Below, piece by piece: positions 59,081 to 64,000 of a stretch of 64,000 nucleotides of DNA. The notes beneath the pieces were generated by a model. The model had not been told where the DNA came from. It did not search any database and saw only the letters and a list, made by a program, of their open reading frames with translations. This stretch comes from Nymphaea colorata (Eukaryota; Streptophyta; Magnoliopsida; Nymphaeales; Nymphaeaceae), in the NCBI RefSeq assembly GCF_008831285.2, contig NC_045138.2, forward strand, positions 14,024,571 through 14,088,570. The letters run 5' to 3'. Numbering within the stretch: the stretch's first letter is position 1; every line of letters starts with the position of its first letter. The translations under genes and the position numbers were made by a program.

Positions 59081-59326
59081 TTACTTGTGGTGCTTTCCTT
59101 TGGGTTGATGGTGCTTGCCAGCATGATAGTGAGGATGAGGCTGGTAGTGATGATGGTCATGTGGATGTCTGGGAACATAATGAGGATGATGGTGGTGGTG
59201 GTGGTGGTGGGGATGGTGAACATCCAGCTTGTGGTGGTAAGACACCAAGCTCTGCGCTCCATGCACAGAGTACGCGCACAAGGCAATTGCCAAGATGATG
59301 GCGAAAATGGCTTTGGCAAGACTCAT
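59081..59326 (-). CDS. Secreted His-rich small protein (cluster member 5)
   Basis: An 81-residue single-exon protein. The ATG at 59326 starts the signal peptide MSLAKAIFAIILAIALCAYS, which ends VHG. An in-frame ATG at 59398 would add 24 residues in front of the signal and is less likely. After AQSLVSYHHKLDVHHP the chain is His-dominated, with an uninterrupted run of eight His and then H-P, H-Y and H-H pairs, ending KGKHHK. No Cys lies in the mature part. The signal peptide resembles that of member 4 (both start MSxAK/MSAK-like and end YxVHG), suggesting these two are sisters. A role in binding Zn, Ni or Cu in the apoplast is inferred. A weak TATA (AGTATAAGTAAG) stands near 59404-59416. Confidence 0.78.
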   Translation of the reverse strand: MSLAKAIFAIILAIALCAYSVHGAQSLVSYHHKLDVHHPHHHHHHHHPHYVPRHPHDHHHYQPHPHYHAGKHHQPKGKHHK

Positions 59327-61202
59327 TTTTCCGAAGGGTTGCCTAGAGAGGAAGGGCCCTCGGAAGGAGCAAAGTTGCAGGCAAAAGGTTGGCCGCAAGC
59401 CTTACTTATACTGAGGTTGTTGCTTGCAGGGGTAACTGGTTTTGTTAGCACGCACATATCTCAAATAGCTTTCTCTACCTACTTCACAAATTTTTAAAAA
59501 GTTATATTCTTTAGAGGGAGGGAAGGCTCACCTTTCATAATTTCTTAATACAGGCCGTCGGTTGAGGAAAATTGCCAGACAAGGACATGCATCTTTAGCA
59601 GTACCTGTGTAGCAATTACAGAAGACGCAGAAAACTATAGGAAATCACTTGATGTGAGATGACATTGACATGAGGATTGTTCATATCAGGAAATTCGGAA
59701 TAGTGCATTTTTAAGATCAGCAAAACGAACTTAGCTCCGAAATGGAATTTTGAGAAAAGGAAGATAAAACGTGCAAACAAACGGCTAAAAGGATCTAGCA
59801 CATAAAGTTTCGCTCCAATAGTAAAGAAAGGAATCAAGCTAGCTACTACATTGTCAAGAAAGGAATCAATCCCTACCATCTTTGCCAAAGAAGACAGAAG
59901 TCATAAGCGCTAACGTCAACACATTGATCTACATGCAAATCGCCACAATCCCAGACAGCAAACTACGTTTGAGGGCAAACTAGAATTCTACTTGGCAGGG
60001 CCAGAAAACCAGATCCGACCGATTTACAAGTCAAATAATACGTCAGTTTTCACTGCGCAGCCACCAGGACTAATCGGAACAGACGAACCTAACCGGCACC
60101 TAGCAGCACTGAGGGTTACTGATAAACTGCAGTTAAAAGGCATTCAGATTACGCCGTTCTCAGTAACTTGCTTCACGAAAAAAATGTCAAAGTGATGAAA
60201 GTTGGGGATTTCTTGCCTGCAGGCCGAGTATTAAGACATCTACTTTACAACAAACATCCTAAGACAAGAGGCAGGAAGCATAGATACAAGGACAAGGCCA
60301 TCCTAGTTCCAATATCATTTGCTACTAAACTGATGCTGATACTTTTTATTCTCTTCACGACAAGGAAGGCTCATCAAGGAAGTAGTTGTGGGAGATGAGG
60401 ACATGGATGATGAAGTGCATATTCCACTCACCGGCCTCAATGGGACTGGCTCCTATCATCCTCACCTCAAACTTTTCCCATCGCCATTAGCCATGTAAGA
60501 ATGAATCTGTTTCAAAACTAGAACAAAACATGAACGGCTTAGACAGGACAATGAGTTTGATGTCCTCCTGAACTGGGTCGGAACTCCAATCGTTGAGTGG
60601 AGGAGGGGGAGTGGGGTGGTGGTTCTGGAAACGAAACGAATTGCCTCACCCATTATTCCTAATATGAAATCAAAGATGAAAATTGAAGCCAAACAAGTGT
60701 ATCATCTGACCTCGTATTTAATTAGTTTGTGGAGATGATGGTATAAAATCAGTCTTAAAATTGAATTGACAGCACACGATTAGGCAAATCAGCAAAATTA
60801 TTAAGCTATTTATTTTTTAAACTATAAAAAAATTAAAACCAAGTAATCTTATAACATGCAAAAGTTTTTTTTAAAAAAAAAAAGAAATTAACGAACGGTA
60901 CTTTTGTATCAGCTACTGAACCCAACTCGGTGACAAATGAAGCTGTCTCGAATCGATTTTATCTGAATAGGCCCATTTAAGCTGATTGATATAACACTCG
61001 TTCAGATTCGGAGCCCAATTTGATTGACATCAACAATATCATATAATAGATGGGTGAAGGCTTATTTGAAGACGTTACATATGCATTAAACACGTTAGCT
61101 TTAAAAACCACTAGAGGTATTGAAACTTGCTACTCATAAGGCGCAGTGTAGAGCTCGGGCAGAGATGGTGACTTCAAGCTGCACAACAGCCTATTCACCT
61201 AC

Positions 61203-61328
61203 GAAACTGGCCTGTGAACCTACTCAAGTACCTAAACATCAGAATGAATTATCTTCAGACTAAAACGACTATATATAGATATTTTTGCCGCGAGAAACTG
61301 GTCTGTAAACCTACTCAAGTACCTAAAC
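61203..61328. repeat. Spaced direct repeat, 90-bp period
   Basis: GAAACTGG(C/T)CTGT(G/A)AACC followed by TACTCAAGTACCTAAAC occurs at 61203 and again at 61293. A shorter GGCCTACATATGA also repeats near 61332 and 61371, so the area has been locally duplicated. Confidence 0.85.
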
Positions 61329-61507
61329 GGGCCTACATATGAGATGTAGGACAATCTTTCTAACAAAACAGGCCTACATATGACGAGTTCAATAAGGCAC
61401 ACTGACATATTTTCAGATTCCCACAAGTTTGCTCTGATAAGCGTGTAAAAAGTGAAAGGAAAAACATGAATTCAAACTAGTAATATACGTAATTCTCATT
61501 TATTTAT

Positions 61508-61508
<1 letters not shown>

Positions 61509-61560
<52 letters not shown>

Positions 61561-61573
61561 GAGAGAGAGAGAG
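61509..61573. repeat. Compound microsatellite (CA)n(TA)n(GA)n
   Basis: Three dinucleotide runs are fused head to tail over about 65 bp in intergenic DNA. Confidence 0.95.
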
Positions 61574-62265
61574 GCAATTCTAATCGTTGTGTCAGACTGT
61601 TTAAAGTAGTTTCATGAAATCATTCAACACGGATTTAGTACTTGAATCTAGTACTAGGAACAAAGCAAAGTGGAGCGAAATTGAGCATTTTCAAAATTGC
61701 CAAACAGACCAACGTCTACTTCCCATCAATACTCCATATCGGAAATAGACGACCGACTTCAAACGTAATTGAAACATCTCGGCTGTTCAAATTCTTTTGC
61801 TTCTGATGCCATCCCCATCTTCACACTCCGTAGATTAGAATTTGCCAAAACAAAACGCAAAACCCAGTTACTGCAATAGGTCAGCCAATAGTGTTGACAG
61901 GGAAGGCTCTCTCCCTCTGTCTCGCACACACACACACACACACACACATGCATGCATATGTGAGAGCAAGATACAACTTAAGCAAAGAGTAAATTCCACC
62001 AACAGATCAACAGTCAGCATCTTTGGCAAAAAAATAAGCTGGCAATCTGAAATTCTACAAGCATACCTTTTCCTATTAACCTATGGCAATTAGGTTAGGC
62101 ACCATTTGATCTTTTACAATTAAATTTCTATGCCACTCGTCCTAATCAAGTGCAGGGACAAAAGTACAATGTTCTCAGCCATGAGCACGTAAAAGCTCGA
62201 CGATGAAGCAACAAGGTACACAAATACCGCAGTTGATGGCAGCCCAAAGCCCGTCCTCTCACCAC

Positions 62266-63734
62266 TTAAGCTCCATCTTCAAATTTTGCATCGTACTGTT
62301 GTGGGGGCTGTGGCAAAACCGAGTAATAAAATGTGAAGAAAAAACGAAAGAGAAACTCGAAGGATGCAACAAGAAACAAATTATGAAAACAAAACTTTCA
62401 TTACCACAAAGTAAATCTATTCAAACGTCACTGTAGACTATGTAAGATGCTTGCACTAAGTCAACGTTACAAACCAACAAACCATGTACTAGTGAAAGTT
62501 GCCGAAAAGAAGTAAAAATGCAAACGGAAATAAGATGGACGGTAGCCAATAAAAGTCTTTGAAACCAGGTGGCCGAAAAAATAACCAAAGTGCCCAACAT
62601 GGATACATCTGAAGGATCATATACCTATGTATCTAGAACATGAACATTAATGATAATGATAAATAGACATACTGCACATAAGCAAAACCTACCATGAACA
62701 TTGCTGTTATCATTCTCCCTGCAAACCACCTCCCATGCATGGCACGTTGGGCACTAGACGCTGCTGCCACACTGTCAAACTTCAAATAAACATGACCAAG
62801 ACTTCTTCTGCAAAAGAAATTCCAAACACAGAAGAATGCAACCAAGGATGAGAGCTAGTTGTTCGTAGGAAAACATGATGGTAGAATTGCGCATGTAGGC
62901 CGCAACCATTTTCATGCGCACACAAGGAAAGGGGCAAAAATACAGACTAGCAATTAGATCATGATAATCCTGTATGAAAGGTTGCCCCAAAGATGGAACT
63001 TGCAATTCGAGCAACCTGGAATTTGGCCTTTGTTTTGCACCACTAAGAAAAGGCAAAAATTTATGGGAAACTGACTCCCATTTACAATCAGAAACAACAG
63101 CTTTGAACCATAACAATGCCACAGGGAGGGAGGGACAAAAACAAAATTAGGAACTCACTTGCCTATGCAAGCATGTCCAAATAACATGATTCTAAAACAA
63201 GAGATACACAATGCCAGATAAAAACCGAAATACTCACTTGTCTACAAAGATATGCTTCACCACACCAAAATTAGAACACTCTTCTTGGACATCCTCTTTA
63301 ATGTCCAAATCAAATTCAGGATCAGCCTGTAACACAGACATTTTCGATGTCATCTCATTTGAATATGTAATTAATATAAAAAAGGACCACACACCTCACT
63401 GGTTGGATCAAACATGTTCTTCAACAACAAGCATTCACTGGGAAGGCCAATAGGTTCAGCTGCAGGGAGAGCCACACTAGACGCTCCAGAGGTAGGCAAA
63501 GCAGACAGCTCTTGAAAAGGAAGAATTGGAGGTTGCACTGGAGTGGTGCCATTGAGCAAGGAAGTACGAAGTGAACCCACAATACTATAACAGATGCATA
63601 TCATTTTGCTGTTAAGAAAATCAGAAGGAAACAAATATAGGAAAAGTTGGTGCTAGCCCAAGAATGAACCTCGTAGCTGTACCAGTTCGATCCAGTTTCT
63701 GCATTAGCATTGCCCTTGATCTAGCATTAAGAGA
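62266..63734 (-). CDS. RBM39/CC1-like splicing factor, C-terminal part (5' end beyond window)
   Basis: Pre-mRNA splicing co-factor of the CC1-like/RBM39 family; the visible part is the linker and the C-terminal UHM-type RRM. Exons: 63734-63670, 63584-63395, 63326-63238, 62807-62693, 62307-62266. All have GT/AG borders, the frame stays continuous, and the stop is TAA. The linker has SRAMLMQKLDRTG, a plant CC1-like hallmark, then a Pro/Ala/Ser-rich segment. The RRM begins ECLLLKNMFDP, continues with FDLDIKEDVQEEC and the RNP1-like GHVYLKF, and has the GRWFAGR segment whose R-x-F triad is typical of U2AF homology motifs. The end is PPQQYDAKF and a short tail. The N-terminal RS region and the first two RRMs should lie to the right of 64000. 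Intact as far as it can be seen. Confidence 0.9.
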
Positions 63735-64000
63735 CTGCATGAGAAGAACTAAATTGCATAAGTAACACGATCAATAAGTTCACTCACAACATATGGTACA
63801 GAGAGTAGAATGTCAACATAATATGAGAAAATTTTACTTTAAGCCATGAAAAATTATATAAAGTTGCAGCCAAGAGTATAGCTATTATGATTATCCTTTG
63901 TGCAATCACTCACAAAGCTCACATGCTTTATTAATAAATGAAATTCCTGAATTTTCAGACAGGATTCACCGCAAGGCATCTGTGATCCAAACAGTTTAAC
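63735..64000 (-). other. Intron of the splicing-factor gene at the window edge
   Basis: No exon of the RRM protein is recognised here. The stretch precedes the acceptor at 63735 and is AT-rich, as expected of an intron. Confidence 0.6.

Larger units (their letters stand above)
59327..62265. other. Intergenic DNA right of the peptide cluster
   Basis: No gene was found; frames near 59992-60398 (+) and 60462-60692 (-) lack motifs. The 3' UTR of the splicing-factor gene probably occupies the last few hundred bases. Two copies of a 35-bp segment 90 bp apart and two microsatellites are listed separately or noted here: (CA)n near 61926-61948. Confidence 0.5.

Overview
This window is nuclear DNA of a flowering plant. 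It has spliceosomal introns with GT/AG borders, AT-rich intergenic DNA full of (CT)n, (CA)n and (TA)n microsatellites, and plant-specific genes. I cannot name the species. Three multi-exon genes were rebuilt exon by exon from the sequence, and all three close in frame.

Layout: 1-8140 is intergenic DNA with a GC-rich, ACGT-dense island near 2.1-2.5 kb. 8649-15787 (+) is a complete 14-exon cellulose synthase catalytic subunit of the CESA6-like (primary wall) clade, 1095 aa. A MITE-like element sits in its intron 7. 18095-28918 (-) is a complete 20-exon SEN1/MAGATAMA3-type superfamily 1 RNA/DNA helicase, 850 aa. One of its 3' splice sites has been duplicated in tandem 30 nt apart, so that both sites keep the reading frame. 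32098-32553 (+) is a GC-rich single-exon gene for a small basic-tailed protein of unknown function. 33-41 kb is gene-poor, with a 46-bp perfect hairpin, a decayed LINE-like fragment and a hAT-like MITE candidate.

41-59.4 kb is the most unusual part. Five small single-exon genes encode secreted proteins whose mature parts are almost entirely His/Asp/Glu/Gly/Cys low-complexity arrays. They are at 41231-41629 (-), 44996-45436 (-), 52095-52523 (+), 54587-54781 (-) and 59081-59326 (-). The first two are clear paralogues, with a shared N-terminal motif and a shared TATA core. The third is a probable distant relative. The last two share a second type of signal peptide. I read this as a cluster of putative metal-binding or antimicrobial apoplastic proteins diversifying through codon-repeat slippage. 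The DNA around them carries several 42-90 bp local tandem duplications.

62266-63734 (-) is the 3' part of an RBM39/CC1-like splicing factor, with its C-terminal UHM-type RRM. Its 5' part lies beyond the right edge.

The CESA, the helicase and the splicing factor show no functional link; this is ordinary plant gene order. Only the His/acidic cluster looks like a related local group. All functions come from motifs recognised by eye; no database search was run.
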